Shown here in pieces: positions 17,921 through 27,647 of a stretch of DNA of 64,000 nt (its first letter is position 1; every line of letters starts with the position of its first letter). Origin of the DNA: Segatella copri (GTDB taxonomy: Bacteria; Bacteroidota; Bacteroidia; Bacteroidales; Bacteroidaceae); contig NZ_CATKVU010000006.1 of NCBI RefSeq assembly GCF_949820605.1, forward strand, positions 372,001 through 436,000, read 5' to 3'. The position numbers and the translations under genes are program-made. A model generated the notes under the pieces. The model was not told where the DNA came from. It did no database searches and saw only the letters and a program-made list of their open reading frames with translations.

Positions 17921-18910
17921 TTACCACGCTTCTTCGCCGAAGACATTCTTGATGGTAACTTTAGCAGCTTCTTTCTTGGTGAGCTGACGGCTCCAGGCTA
18001 CGCGTGCCTTGGTTGCAGCACCTGCACCGTGGTTGTTATATTCGCTGTAGCGGGCTGTCTGTTCGTTGCTCTGCTTGCCCCAGTTGTGCCATCCTTCTGG
18101 ACGGATGTGGCTGCCCATTTCGCAATTCATGAAGAGGGTAGCTGCATAAGGGCGCCATGGACGGCCCAGATAAACCTTGTCTACACCTGGCTCGGCGGTA
18201 AGCTTGCACTTGTTGAATACATAGCCATATTCCTGACCGGCAGGACTGGATGCAGCTGTGATGTAGCTGTTGGCCTTGCTGCGAATCTCACAATTCTCAA
18301 ACCATGCTCTTCCCGGACCAAAGATGAAATCGGTGGTTCCTTCGATGTAGCAATCATAGAAGGCTGAACGGTTGTTGGCTATACCTGTATAAACGGTATC
18401 CTGATTGCCCAGCAGACGGCAGTTCTGAACCAGGATATGATCGCCTTCAAGATGCAGGGAGACTGCTTGTCCCAGTTTGGCTGCATTGTTCTCGATGGTG
18501 ATGTTTTTCAGGGTGATGTAACTGCCCTGTACCTTCAGGGTATAAGTGCGGAATGTGCCCATCGGTTTACCCTTTACAGCTGCTTCTGAATCGAGTCCAC
18601 CTACAGGCATCTTGATGTTGGCATGATCGTCCCATGTGATGATGGTGTTATCACGGTCTTCACCACAGATGGTGATGTTGGTGAGCCATGAAGGGAGGAT
18701 GAGTTTCTCCTTGTATACGCCTTTCTTTACGTAGATTACCTTGCTGTAATCCATGAAAGCGCGACATACTTCGATGGCTTCGTCTATGGTGCGGAATTCG
18801 CCGGTACCATCACGGGAAACTACAATCGTGTCGGGGTTGTCATACTTGTTGGCTGCTGCCAGAGGCAACAGGGTCAACATCATTAAAAATGATAAGAATA
18901 ATTTTTTCAT
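17921..18910 (-). CDS. Pectinesterase, carbohydrate esterase family 8
   Basis: Hydrolyses methyl esters of homogalacturonan. Signal peptide MKKLFLSFLMMLTLLPLAAA, then a right-handed beta-helix. CE8 motifs: GNQDTVYTG, CYIEGTTDFIFGPG (with the two catalytic Asp) and YLGRPWRPYA (Arg). At 329 aa it is a normal single-domain enzyme. Predicted secreted or periplasmic. It fits plant-cell-wall use alongside the PUL further right, though it is not adjacent. Confidence 0.93.
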   Translation of the reverse strand: MKKLFLSFLMMLTLLPLAAANKYDNPDTIVVSRDGTGEFRTIDEAIEVCRAFMDYSKVIYVKKGVYKEKLILPSWLTNITICGEDRDNTIITWDDHANIKMPVGGLDSEAAVKGKPMGTFRTYTLKVQGSYITLKNITIENNAAKLGQAVSLHLEGDHILVQNCRLLGNQDTVYTGIANNRSAFYDCYIEGTTDFIFGPGRAWFENCEIRSKANSYITAASSPAGQEYGYVFNKCKLTAEPGVDKVYLGRPWRPYAATLFMNCEMGSHIRPEGWHNWGKQSNEQTARYSEYNNHGAGAATKARVAWSRQLTKKEAAKVTIKNVFGEEAW

Positions 18911-18971
18911 ATTGTTTTTAAGCTTGTTGTTTTGAATCTGTTTTTATAAGATGTTGAAATCTGTATGATTT

Positions 18972-19011
18972 CATAGAGAATCGCCAGATTTAAATCCGGC
19001 GATTCTCTATG
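18972..19011. terminator. Long palindrome after the rel operon
   Basis: 14-bp arms (CATAGAGAATCGCC at 18972-18985 and its complement at 18998-19011) with further pairing inside make a near-perfect 40-base palindrome 35 bases past rel. The T-rich side is on the plus strand, so termination for the minus-strand operon is likely but not textbook. Confidence 0.6.
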
Positions 19012-19045
19012 ATTTATCTTTTCTTTATTATCATAAACTCCTAAG

Positions 19046-21346
19046 TTACAGGATTCTCTGTACTTCCTGCAGATCATCGATATTTCGGAGTTGATTCATA
19101 ATAATTTTGACTTCTTCGCGGTCGTGAACACGGAGTTCGATTGTTCCGTCGAAGATGCCGTTATCACTACTGATTGTTATCTTGTGGATATTGATGCCTA
19201 ACTGGTCACTAATCACCTTACTTACATCCAGCAGCATGCCCTTACGGTCGATACCCTTGATTTCGATGGTAGCATCGAAGAGTATCTGCTTGTGCATATC
19301 CCATTTGGCATCTACGATGCGGTTGCCGAAACTGGACTTCAGTTTGGCTGCTATGCTGCAAGAGCGCTTATGTATTTCAATGCGGTTCTTGTTGTCGATA
19401 AAGCCCATGACGTCATCGCCAGGAATCGCATGGCAGCAGCTAGGGAAGATAAACTGGTTGATATTCTCCTCGGTCAGGATGAGTGGCTTCTTCTTGTTGA
19501 AGTCTTTACCCACCACGAAAAGTTCCTGAGGTTTCACGATGCCTTTTTCTGGAGCCTTCTCCTTGCTCTTGCCTAGGAATGGGATATAATTGCGCCAGCT
19601 GCTGGCCTGCTGTTTCTTAGGATTGCCCTGCAACTCATCGAAGTCTTTATCGCCTAGGATAATCTGATGGTCTCCCAATGACTGGAAGAGGGTTTCAGGC
19701 TTCTGGATATTATGAAAATCGCATAGGCGGTCTACCACCGATGCACTCATCTCGATGCTGTTCTTCTTGAGCCATTCGGTGAGTATGTTTTCTCCTTTCT
19801 TCTGAACCTCTCGTGAATCGCGGCGCAGGATGGCAAGAATCTTGCTCTTTGCCTTGGCCGAACTGACGAAGTTTACCCATTCTTCCTGTACATGCTGGCT
19901 CTTGGAAGTAAGAATCTCAACCTGGTCGCCACTTTGCAGCTTATGGCTCAGCGGAACCAGCTTATGGTTTACCTTGGCTCCGATACAGTGGCTGCCCAGG
20001 AAAGTATGAATCTGGAAGGCGAAGTCGAGAGCAGTACAGCCTGCCGGCATCGTCTTGATTTCTCCCTTTGGTGTGAAGACGAAGATTTCTGAAGCATAGA
20101 GGTTCAGCTTGATGGCATCGAGGAAGTCCATGGCATCCGGCTGCGGATCGTCCAGAATCTCCTTGATGGTGCTGAGCCAGTCGTTCAGTTCGTTCTCATC
20201 TTCTGTATATTCACCTTCGTTACCTTCTTTGTATTTCCAGTGGGCAGCAAACCCCTTTTCTGCTACCTCGTCCATACGGTCGGAACGAATCTGCACTTCT
20301 ATCCATCTTCCCTGCTTACTCATCAGGGTAACGTGGAGTGCCTGATAACCGTTTGCTTTCGGATGGTTCAACCAGTCGCGCAGACGGTCAGGATGGCTCT
20401 TGTAGATTTTGCTGATGGCTACGTAGATATTGAAGCATTCGTTTACTTCGTTTGCTCTCACCTTTGGCGTAAAGATGATGCGCACAGCAAGAATGTCGTA
20501 AATCTCATCGAAGGTAACGTGCTTGTTCTGCATCTTGTTCCAAATAGAATAAGGGCTCTTCACGCGTGCTTTGATTTTGTATTCTACGCCTAACTTGTCG
20601 AGTTCTTCGCGGATAGGTGCAGTAAAACTCTCGAAGAGGGTATCGCGCTGCGATTCGGTATCGGCAAGTTTATGCTCTATGTTGGCATACTCCTGTGGAT
20701 GGTCGTAGCGGAAGCTGAGGTCTTCGAGTTCGGTCTTGATTTTGTTCAAGCCCAATCGGTTGGCGAGAGGTGCATAAATATACAAGGTTTCGCCCGCAAT
20801 CTTGTATTGTTTGTTGGCCGGTTGCGATTCCAGCGTGCGCATGTTGTGCAGGCGGTCACAAATCTTGATAAGGATAACACGGATGTCATCGCTCATAGTG
20901 AGCAATAGCTTTTTGAAGTTTTCTGCCTGTGCTGATGCCTTATCGCCGAAGATTCCACCACTGATCTTGGTGAGTCCATCAACGATTTGTGCCACTTTAG
21001 CTCCAAAGATGTTTGAGATATCTTCTACGGTGTAGTCGGTATCTTCTACCACATCATGAAGCAGTGCGGCACAGATGCTCGTTGAGCCGAGCCCCATCTC
21101 CTCGCAGGCTATTTGAGCCACAGCGATAGGGTGCATGATATATGGTTCGCCCGAGAGGCGGCGCACACCTTTGTGCGCCTGTCGGGCGAAGTTGAATGCC
21201 TTGGTCACTATATCTACCTTCTTGCGGTGTCGCGAACTCAGGTAGGTGTCAAGCAGGTGTTGAAAGGCATCGCCAATCAACTGGTTGTCAGCCTGCTCTC
21301 TTTCGAGGTCTTTCAAGTTCTGGTCATCCATAGTGGGTCCCTCCAA
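19046..21346 (-). CDS. rel: Bifunctional (p)ppGpp synthetase/hydrolase, RelA/SpoT family
   Basis: Makes and breaks (p)ppGpp, the stringent-response alarmone. N-terminal HD hydrolase domain is intact (ALLHDVVEDT, CDRLHNMRTL). The synthetase domain follows with YDILAVRIIF and YQALHVT. Then come a TGS domain (EIFVFTPKGEIK, PAGCTALDFAF) and a C-terminal ACT domain. At 766 aa it is a full-length long RSH protein. Last gene of the parA-parB-DUF5683-mltD-rel run. The first ATG gives MEGPTMDDQ; a second Met at position 6 is an alternative start. Confidence 0.95.
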   Translation of the reverse strand: MEGPTMDDQNLKDLEREQADNQLIGDAFQHLLDTYLSSRHRKKVDIVTKAFNFARQAHKGVRRLSGEPYIMHPIAVAQIACEEMGLGSTSICAALLHDVVEDTDYTVEDISNIFGAKVAQIVDGLTKISGGIFGDKASAQAENFKKLLLTMSDDIRVILIKICDRLHNMRTLESQPANKQYKIAGETLYIYAPLANRLGLNKIKTELEDLSFRYDHPQEYANIEHKLADTESQRDTLFESFTAPIREELDKLGVEYKIKARVKSPYSIWNKMQNKHVTFDEIYDILAVRIIFTPKVRANEVNECFNIYVAISKIYKSHPDRLRDWLNHPKANGYQALHVTLMSKQGRWIEVQIRSDRMDEVAEKGFAAHWKYKEGNEGEYTEDENELNDWLSTIKEILDDPQPDAMDFLDAIKLNLYASEIFVFTPKGEIKTMPAGCTALDFAFQIHTFLGSHCIGAKVNHKLVPLSHKLQSGDQVEILTSKSQHVQEEWVNFVSSAKAKSKILAILRRDSREVQKKGENILTEWLKKNSIEMSASVVDRLCDFHNIQKPETLFQSLGDHQIILGDKDFDELQGNPKKQQASSWRNYIPFLGKSKEKAPEKGIVKPQELFVVGKDFNKKKPLILTEENINQFIFPSCCHAIPGDDVMGFIDNKNRIEIHKRSCSIAAKLKSSFGNRIVDAKWDMHKQILFDATIEIKGIDRKGMLLDVSKVISDQLGINIHKITISSDNGIFDGTIELRVHDREEVKIIMNQLRNIDDLQEVQRIL

Positions 21347-21396
21347 TAAATTATGTTCTTAATTAGACTGAAAAAACTACAGCGTACGTAGTTCTT

Positions 21397-22755
21397 TTAT
21401 TTCACTTTGATTTTCTTTCCGGCACGGATACTGTTACCCTTGATGCCGTTCAGTTTGCGCAGTTTCTTAACGGTTGTTCCGTGGCGTGCTGCTATTTCAG
21501 AAAGGGTATCACCATTCTTGATGGTTACACTCTTGTTGCCTTGTTTCCTGTTTCTATCTCGCTTGCTGCTCTTCTTGCTGCGTGAAGAAGCGCTGTGGCG
21601 ACTGTAGCTGCTTCGTGGGCGGCTATAGGTAGGCTGTGTATCATTGACATCTACGGTAGCGCGCTTCAGGAAGAGTTCATCAGCTCTGTAAGCACAGATG
21701 CTGTCCTGCTGGTCGATGAAACTGCCGATGAGGGTAGATGGAAGACGCAATGCCATCGGATGGTTCAATCCGTTGATGATATCATGACGATACTGTGGAT
21801 TCAGATTGCGCAGGTGCTCGATGTTGATGTTCAGCACTTTGGAAATCTGCTCCAGGTGGATATCTTTTGATACTACGATAGTGTCTGTCTTTACTGGCAG
21901 TTCGCTTACCATAGGGCAGATGTTATGATCGCAGTAGTAGTTCATGATGTAGTTGGCAGCGATGAAAGCTGGTACATATCCACGTGTTTCCTTTGGCAGA
22001 TATGGATAGATGTTCCAGTAGTCGGCGTTGCCTTTTGCACGATGAATGGCCTTGTTGACATTGGTTGGACCGCAGTTGTAAGCTGCAATCACGAGGCTCC
22101 AATCGTCGAATATCTTGTACAGGTCGCTCAGATAGTGGGCGGCTGCATAGGATGCTTTTACCGGGTCGCGGCGTTCATCGACGAGTGAGTTTACTTCCAG
22201 TCCATATCGTTTGCCGGTAGGCAGCATAAACTGCCATAAACCTGTGGCACCAACGCGTGATACTGCTTTAGGGTTGAGTGCCGATTCAATAACTGGCAGA
22301 TATTTCAGCTCCAGTGGCAGGTTGTAAGCCTCTAATGCCTCTTCGAAAATAGGCATGTAGAAGTTACTTGCTCCCAACATAAAACTTACCGAACGGCGTA
22401 GTTTGCCGCTGTATCGGTCTATGAATTTCTGGACTACCTCATTGTATGGCATTTCTATGATGGTAGGCATTCTCTTCAGGCGGTCGATATACACTTCCTT
22501 TTCGAAGACAGGGTTTACATCGCGGTATTTGCAGGTTGTATCTGCCATCATGTAAGTCTGTGCATTGTAAAGGTGGAGTAGGCTGTCGAGGTTATCTTCC
22601 AGTCCCTCTGGTACTTCGATTTCCTCCTGCTTTCCGTCTTTGTCGGTAACGGTGATGATATCATCGCTATCTGTTTCTTCTGTAACGTCGGTTTGGGCAT
22701 GAATGCCTTGTAAGCTGAACAGCATCGCTGCTGCCATGACTAGTATTTTCTTCAT
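21397..22755 (-). CDS. mltD: Membrane-bound lytic murein transglycosylase D-like with LysM
   Basis: Cleaves peptidoglycan glycan strands. Signal peptide (MKKILVMAAAMLFSLQGIHAQ) without a clear lipobox, an SLT domain with the catalytic Glu in LPVIESALNP and downstream AAYNCGP, then a degenerate LysM near residue 310 and a clear C-terminal LysM (GDTLSEIAARHGTT, about 408-450), preceded by a Ser/Arg/Lys-rich linker. Normal 452-aa length. Between DUF5683 and rel in one operon. Confidence 0.92.
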   Translation of the reverse strand: MKKILVMAAAMLFSLQGIHAQTDVTEETDSDDIITVTDKDGKQEEIEVPEGLEDNLDSLLHLYNAQTYMMADTTCKYRDVNPVFEKEVYIDRLKRMPTIIEMPYNEVVQKFIDRYSGKLRRSVSFMLGASNFYMPIFEEALEAYNLPLELKYLPVIESALNPKAVSRVGATGLWQFMLPTGKRYGLEVNSLVDERRDPVKASYAAAHYLSDLYKIFDDWSLVIAAYNCGPTNVNKAIHRAKGNADYWNIYPYLPKETRGYVPAFIAANYIMNYYCDHNICPMVSELPVKTDTIVVSKDIHLEQISKVLNINIEHLRNLNPQYRHDIINGLNHPMALRLPSTLIGSFIDQQDSICAYRADELFLKRATVDVNDTQPTYSRPRSSYSRHSASSRSKKSSKRDRNRKQGNKSVTIKNGDTLSEIAARHGTTVKKLRKLNGIKGNSIRAGKKIKVK

Positions 22756-22839
22756 ATTGATGTTTTATCTCGTCTATGTTTCTAATTTCTATTTTGCGTT
22801 ATAATATATATAAATAGGTGTATTCTGACTCCTCACGCA

Positions 22840-23580
22840 TTAAAATGTGAGTGAGCAGCTTACGCCGAGGCTTCCAGACCGCAGCGGATTAGCAGTCTTG
22901 TTACCGTTATTCAGCATGGTAGGCTCTATTCTGAGCGAGAGATCATCGGAGATGTCAAATTCCGAGAGCGATGCATCTACGTAGGCATCAATCACTGAGA
23001 AGGCATAGATGCCTATCATGACGAAGGTTCCCAAGTCTCTCCAACGGCGATATTTATCTTTTCGCTTGCGGAAAATTTCCTTATAGCGTTCTATGTTCGA
23101 TTCGTTGATCTGGGCACCCAAGTGCAGAAACTGATTGTAGCTCTGGGTGTTGGGGTCATCGTCCATAATATCCATGTAGGCTTGCGAATAGTCGTGATAC
23201 ATCTGGTTGTTCCAGGTGATGGCGTATGTACAGCCTACGAAACCGCCATAGATGAAGGGCAGTTTCCAATATTTGCGATTGTATATCTGTCCGGCACCAG
23301 GTAATACAAGTGCCAACCACATGGCACGCTTGGTATCAGGTCGCCAAGTTGCCCAGTTGCGCTTTTTGCGTACAGGCTTTGCTGGTTGGGTGAGGCTTGC
23401 CAGTTTGCTGCTGTCTTGTGCGCTAAGCATCGAGTCTATGGCTATTTTTGCCGAGTCGGCTGATGCAATGGTTGGCACATTGGTCACTTGTTTTTTTTGT
23501 TTCGACTTCTGTGCCTGTGCGCCCATCGGTGCCAGAAGCAGCAGGGTTGCCAAACAGATTTGTGATATACAGAGTTTCAC
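22840..23580 (-). CDS. DUF5683-family envelope protein, 246 aa
   Basis: Signal peptide, then a Lys/Ser-rich linker, then the DUF5683 core with ALVLPGAGQIYNRKYWKLPFIYGG (split here as PGAGQIYNRKYW) and a membrane segment near residue 190-205. Common in Bacteroidota between parB and mltD. Function unknown; envelope biogenesis is a context guess. Starts 2 bases after parB, suggesting coupled translation. Confidence 0.85.
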   Translation of the reverse strand: MKLCISQICLATLLLLAPMGAQAQKSKQKKQVTNVPTIASADSAKIAIDSMLSAQDSSKLASLTQPAKPVRKKRNWATWRPDTKRAMWLALVLPGAGQIYNRKYWKLPFIYGGFVGCTYAITWNNQMYHDYSQAYMDIMDDDPNTQSYNQFLHLGAQINESNIERYKEIFRKRKDKYRRWRDLGTFVMIGIYAFSVIDAYVDASLSEFDISDDLSLRIEPTMLNNGNKTANPLRSGSLGVSCSLTF

Positions 23581-23582
23581 TT

Positions 23583-24494
23583 TTATTCTTGCTTTAACTG
23601 ATCGAAAACATTCATGATGTGCTCCAGCTCCTCTTCGTTGGCGAATGGAATGCTGATTTTTCCCTTGCCCTTAGCAGAGCAGGTGAACTGCACTTTGGTA
23701 TTGAGAAACTGTGACAGGCGGTTTTTGAGTTGTGTAAATTCCTCAGGCATCTGAGCCTTAGCCGTGATGGTTTTCTTACCGCTCTCGATGTCTTCTCCGC
23801 TCTTGAGTCGCTGTACCATCTCTTCAACCTTTCTTACTGAGTAGCCGTTCTTCTGTATCTCCTTGAACAACTTGATTTGCAGCGAAGGTGAGTCGAGGGC
23901 CAGTAGGGCACGGCAATGCCCCATGTCGATTTCTTTCTTCTGTAGTGCCATCTGCACCTGGGCAGGAAGTTTGAGCAGTCGCAGATAGTTGGCGATAGCT
24001 GCACGGCTCTTGCCCACACGTTCTGAAATTTTCTCCTGTGTCATACCCTCGTTTTCCAGAAGGTGTTCGTAGGCGAGTGCTATTTCTATGGCGTTGAGGT
24101 CTTGGCGCTGGATATTCTCTACGAGCGCCATTTCCATTACGTTCTCATCGCTGATGGTGCGGATGTATGCAGGGATAGCTGTCAGCCCCGCAAGTTGTGA
24201 AGCGCGCCAGCGGCGTTCACCGGCGATAATCTGGAATCTGTTTTCAGAAACCTGTCTTAAGGTGATAGGCTGGATGATGCCTATGGCCTTGATGCTTTCG
24301 GCGAGCTCATGTAAGGCTTCGTCGTCAAACTCCCGGCGTGGCTGATTGGGATTCGCCTCAATCTGGTCGAGAGGAATTTCATTGATGGTACTGCTGCCCT
24401 GGGTGCGCACTCCCTCGGTAGAGATGAGGGCATCGAGTCCGCGTCCTAAAGCGTTGCTCTTTGTACCGTTGTTGTATTTCTTGTGTACTGCCAT
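23583..24494 (-). CDS. parB: Chromosome partitioning protein ParB
   Basis: CTP-dependent DNA clamp that loads at parS. N-terminal ParB/Srx domain with NPNQPRREF and the GERRWRA CTP-binding box, then a helix-turn-helix (MTQEKISERVGKSRAAIANY) and a C-terminal dimerisation part. Start placed at ATG 24494 (MAVHKKYN); ATG 24518 in frame would add eight residues. No parS site was seen in the window. Next to parA. Confidence 0.95.
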   Translation of the reverse strand: MAVHKKYNNGTKSNALGRGLDALISTEGVRTQGSSTINEIPLDQIEANPNQPRREFDDEALHELAESIKAIGIIQPITLRQVSENRFQIIAGERRWRASQLAGLTAIPAYIRTISDENVMEMALVENIQRQDLNAIEIALAYEHLLENEGMTQEKISERVGKSRAAIANYLRLLKLPAQVQMALQKKEIDMGHCRALLALDSPSLQIKLFKEIQKNGYSVRKVEEMVQRLKSGEDIESGKKTITAKAQMPEEFTQLKNRLSQFLNTKVQFTCSAKGKGKISIPFANEEELEHIMNVFDQLKQE

Positions 24495-24550
24495 TTTTTT
24501 ACTTTTAATTTTGAACATTGAACTTTCTGAAAGGGCTCAATTTCCAAATC

Positions 24551-25315
24551 TTAACTATTCTTGTTGATAATCTCCTTTGCCAAGGCCAGATGGTTCTTGG
24601 CTCCATTGCTTTCTGCATCGTAAAGGATAACTGGAAGACCATGGCTCGGACTCTCGCTCAGCTTCACGTTGCGCTGGATTACGGTCTTGAACACCAATTC
24701 CTGGAAGTGGCGTTTCACCTCGTCGTATATCTGGTTGGCAAGGCGTAGACGACTATCATACATGGTGAGCAGGAAACCTTCTATCTCGAGTTTCGGATTC
24801 AGCTTGCTCTTGATGATCTTGATGGTATTGAGCAATTTGCTGATACCTTCAAGAGCGAAATATTCACATTGAACTGGGATGATGACACTGTCGGCTGCTG
24901 TCAACGAATTGACGGTGATGAGGCCGAGCGAAGGCGAACAGTCTATCAGGATGTAGTCGTATTCGTCACGGATAGGCTGCAGCAATGTCTTAATCACCTT
25001 TTCGCGATTTTTGAGATTCAACATCTCTATCTCGGCACCTACCAGGTCGATATGACTAGGAATGATGTCGAGTCCATCAATGTCGGTGGTGTAGATAGCA
25101 TCGCGCACGTCTGCATGGTCGATGATGCATTCGTAGAGCGAGCAGTCTACCTCGCTGATGTCCACGCCCAATCCACTGGAAGCGTTTGCCTGTGGGTCGG
25201 CGTCCACTACGAGTACCGTTTTCTCTAGCGTGGCAAGCGATGCTGCCAAGTTAATGGTGGTAGTAGTCTTTCCTACACCGCCTTTTTGGTTAGCTAATGC
25301 GATGATTTTTCCCAT
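24551..25315 (-). CDS. parA: Chromosome partitioning ATPase ParA/Soj
   Basis: Deviant Walker A KGGVGKTT near residue 11-18, Walker B-like ILIDCSPSLG and the VDADPQANASSGLG motif identify a ParA ATPase of 254 aa. Segregates the origin region with ParB. Start set at ATG 25315; the earlier in-frame ATG at 25399 would put the promoter inside the gene. First gene of the five-gene operon; its -7 box is 20 bases upstream. Confidence 0.95.
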   Translation of the reverse strand: MGKIIALANQKGGVGKTTTTINLAASLATLEKTVLVVDADPQANASSGLGVDISEVDCSLYECIIDHADVRDAIYTTDIDGLDIIPSHIDLVGAEIEMLNLKNREKVIKTLLQPIRDEYDYILIDCSPSLGLITVNSLTAADSVIIPVQCEYFALEGISKLLNTIKIIKSKLNPKLEIEGFLLTMYDSRLRLANQIYDEVKRHFQELVFKTVIQRNVKLSESPSHGLPVILYDAESNGAKNHLALAKEIINKNS

Positions 25316-25334
25316 TTTCTTAGTAAATTTTCGG

Positions 25335-25342
25335 CAAAGATA
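25335..25342 (-). promoter_or_regulatory. -7 box of the parA operon
   Basis: Minus-strand TATCTTTG, a TAnnTTTG match 20 bases upstream of parA. It is divergent to the surE promoter. Confidence 0.6.
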
Positions 25343-25385
25343 CAAAAATATTGTGAGAAAGTCGCTATCTTTAAAGGTTTTTTCG

Positions 25386-25393
25386 TACTTTTG
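25386..25393 (+). promoter_or_regulatory. -7 box of surE-lpxB
   Basis: TACTTTTG, a TAnnTTTG match, 22 bases upstream of the surE start at 25416. Confidence 0.6.
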
Positions 25394-25415
25394 CACCAAA
25401 AAGAAATATATTTTT

Positions 25416-26180
25416 ATGGAAAATAAGAAACCGTTAGTATTAATTTCGAATGATGATGGCTATCATGCCAATGGAATCAAGACCCTGGTGAACTTTCTGA
25501 AAGACTGGTGTGACCTGCTGGTTGTTGCACCGGAAAGTGCCCGTTCGGGATTCGCCTGTGCCTTCTCGGCTACTACTCCCTTGCGCCTGAAGCGTCGCCA
25601 CAATATGGGGAATGATGTGGAGGTTTGGTCATGTAGCGGCACACCGGTTGACTGTGTGAAACTGGCGTTGGATCAGTTTCTTGCTGATCGCAAGCCCGAT
25701 TTGATTATCGGCGGTATCAATCATGGTGACAATTCGAGTGTGAACAATCATTATTCGGGAACGATGGGTGTAGCTAAGGAGGGCTGTATGCAGCATATTC
25801 CAAGCATAGCCTTCAGCAGTTGCAATTATGATGAAAATGCGGATCTCAATCCTTTGCGCGATGGGGTACTGAAGGTTGTTAAGATGGTGTTGGAGAAGGG
25901 ATTGCCGGAATATACCTGTCTGAATGTCAACTTCCCGGCTTTACCTCCGTTCAAGGGTTTCAAAGGTTGCCGGATGACTCATGGCTCCTGGATCAATGAG
26001 GTGGATCATCGCACTCATCCGCATGGATATGATTATTATTGGATGGTGGGTGAATACCGTAATGACGAACCGGAGGCAACGGATACTGACCAATGGGCTG
26101 TGAATCATGGTTACATCGCTATTACCCCAACTAAGATTGATGTAACGGATTATGATTGGTTAAAGAACTTTGAATTATAA
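25416..26180 (+). CDS. surE: 5'/3'-nucleotidase SurE
   Basis: Survival protein E, a metal-dependent nucleotide phosphatase, 254 aa. Signature SNDDGYHANGI with the two metal-binding Asp at the N-terminus and the INHGDNSSVNNHYSGTMG loop (Asn ligand). The frame is open from 25158, but the promoter lies at 25386 and the domain begins at MENKKPL, so ATG 25416 is the start. lpxB begins 2 bases after it. Confidence 0.95.
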   Translation: MENKKPLVLISNDDGYHANGIKTLVNFLKDWCDLLVVAPESARSGFACAFSATTPLRLKRRHNMGNDVEVWSCSGTPVDCVKLALDQFLADRKPDLIIGGINHGDNSSVNNHYSGTMGVAKEGCMQHIPSIAFSSCNYDENADLNPLRDGVLKVVKMVLEKGLPEYTCLNVNFPALPPFKGFKGCRMTHGSWINEVDHRTHPHGYDYYWMVGEYRNDEPEATDTDQWAVNHGYIAITPTKIDVTDYDWLKNFEL

Positions 26181-26182
26181 TT

Positions 26183-27646
26183 ATGAAGTATTACCTGATA
26201 GTAGGCGAGGCTAGTGGAGATTTGCATGCCAGCAGATTGATGCGCTCGTTGAAAAAAATAGACGAGTTTGCTGAATTCCGTTTCTTTGGCGGTGATTTGA
26301 TGGCTGCTGAAGGTGGCACTCGCGTCAAGCATTTTAAGGAGTTGGCTTATATGGGTTTTGTGCCTGTACTGCTACATTTGGGTACCATCTTTTCGAACAT
26401 GAAGAGATGCAAGGAAGATATTGTGAAATGGAAGCCGGATGTAGTGATACTGGTAGATTATCCGGGATTTAATCTCAAGATAGCTAAGTTCCTGAAAAAG
26501 AACACCAATATCCCTGCCTATTATTATATTTCTCCTAAGATATGGGCATGGAAGGAGTGGCGGATCCGCAGCATTAAACGTGATATCGCTGAACTCTTCT
26601 CAATCTTGCCATTCGAGGTGCCGTTCTTCGAAAAGAAGCACCGTTATCCTATTCACTATGTAGGTAATCCTACGGCTCAGGAAGTAGGGGAGTTCAGGTC
26701 GGGATATCATCAGAGTTTTACGGAATTCTGTCAGGAGAATAATCTTGACACCTATCGTCCTGTTGTCGCTTTGCTGGCAGGAAGCCGTCTGCAGGAAATC
26801 AAAGATAATCTGCCGGCGATGATTGAGGTGGCTGAGCGTTTTGAAGATTATCAGATGGTGCTTGCCGGTGCTCCTTCGATAGACGATGCTTACTATGAGA
26901 AGTTTATCAAAGGTACACCTGTCAAACTGGTGCGTAACAAGACTTATCCGCTCTTGTCGCATGCTACAGCAGCTCTTGTTACCAGTGGTACTGCAACTTT
27001 AGAGACGGCTCTTTTCGATGTGCCTCAGGTGGTATGTTATGAAACGCCTGTACCTCATCTCATCCGTTTCGGTTTCAAGCATATCATCAAGGTGAAGTTC
27101 ATCTCGCTGGTGAATCTTATCGCCAATAAGGAGATTGTGCCGGAGATGCTTGCCGACCGCTTTACGGTTGATGGTATTGCCAACGAACTTTATCAGATTC
27201 TTCCGGGAGAACCTGGCAGGGATAAGATGTTGGCAGAATATCAGGAAGTTCGAACTCAGTTAGGCGATAAGGTTGCGCCGGATGAGGCTGCGGGCATCAT
27301 GTTTGGTCTTCTGGTTAAGCGTAGGGAAATGCTTCTCCGTATGGCTCGTGAGCGTGCTGAAGCTGAAGCCAAAGCTGCAGCTGAGGCTGCAGAACGTGCG
27401 CGACAGAAGGCGATAGCTGAAGCCGAGGTTGCTAAGAAACGTGCCGAAGAGGAAGCTTTGGCGGCGCAGAAACGGGCAGAAGAAGAGGCTGAACTGGCAA
27501 GAATAAGAGCAGAAAAAGCCCGACTGGCGGCTGAGGCTAAGGCACGTGAGGCTCAGCAGCGTGCAGCCCAGGCACAGTATGAGGCGCAGGAAGCCCAGAA
27601 GGGTGAACGCTTTGAGGAAGAACAGGAAAAAGGTGAAATGTTTTAA
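26183..27646 (+). CDS. lpxB: Lipid-A-disaccharide synthase LpxB with Ala/Glu-rich C-terminal extension
   Basis: Joins UDP-2,3-diacylglucosamine to lipid X in lipid A synthesis, a peripheral inner-membrane GT19 enzyme. Residues 1-378 are a complete LpxB: GEASGDLHAS, YISPKIWAWKEWR, the GSRLQEIKDNLP donor region and VTSGTATLETA. Residues 380-487 add about 108 residues of Ala, Glu, Lys and Arg in heptad-like repeats (AEAEAKAAAEAAERARQKA type), a long charged helix beyond the normal end. The extension has no stop or frameshift and begins near 27320. Confidence 0.93.
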   Translation: MKYYLIVGEASGDLHASRLMRSLKKIDEFAEFRFFGGDLMAAEGGTRVKHFKELAYMGFVPVLLHLGTIFSNMKRCKEDIVKWKPDVVILVDYPGFNLKIAKFLKKNTNIPAYYYISPKIWAWKEWRIRSIKRDIAELFSILPFEVPFFEKKHRYPIHYVGNPTAQEVGEFRSGYHQSFTEFCQENNLDTYRPVVALLAGSRLQEIKDNLPAMIEVAERFEDYQMVLAGAPSIDDAYYEKFIKGTPVKLVRNKTYPLLSHATAALVTSGTATLETALFDVPQVVCYETPVPHLIRFGFKHIIKVKFISLVNLIANKEIVPEMLADRFTVDGIANELYQILPGEPGRDKMLAEYQEVRTQLGDKVAPDEAAGIMFGLLVKRREMLLRMARERAEAEAKAAAEAAERARQKAIAEAEVAKKRAEEEALAAQKRAEEEAELARIRAEKARLAAEAKAREAQQRAAQAQYEAQEAQKGERFEEEQEKGEMF

Positions 27647-27647
27647 T

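Noticed and set aside
23583..25315. parS site near parAB
   Set aside because: No palindrome resembling GTTTCACGTGAAAC was found.
25158..25415. Upstream extension of surE
   Set aside because: The extra residues precede the SurE domain and overlap both divergent promoters and parA.
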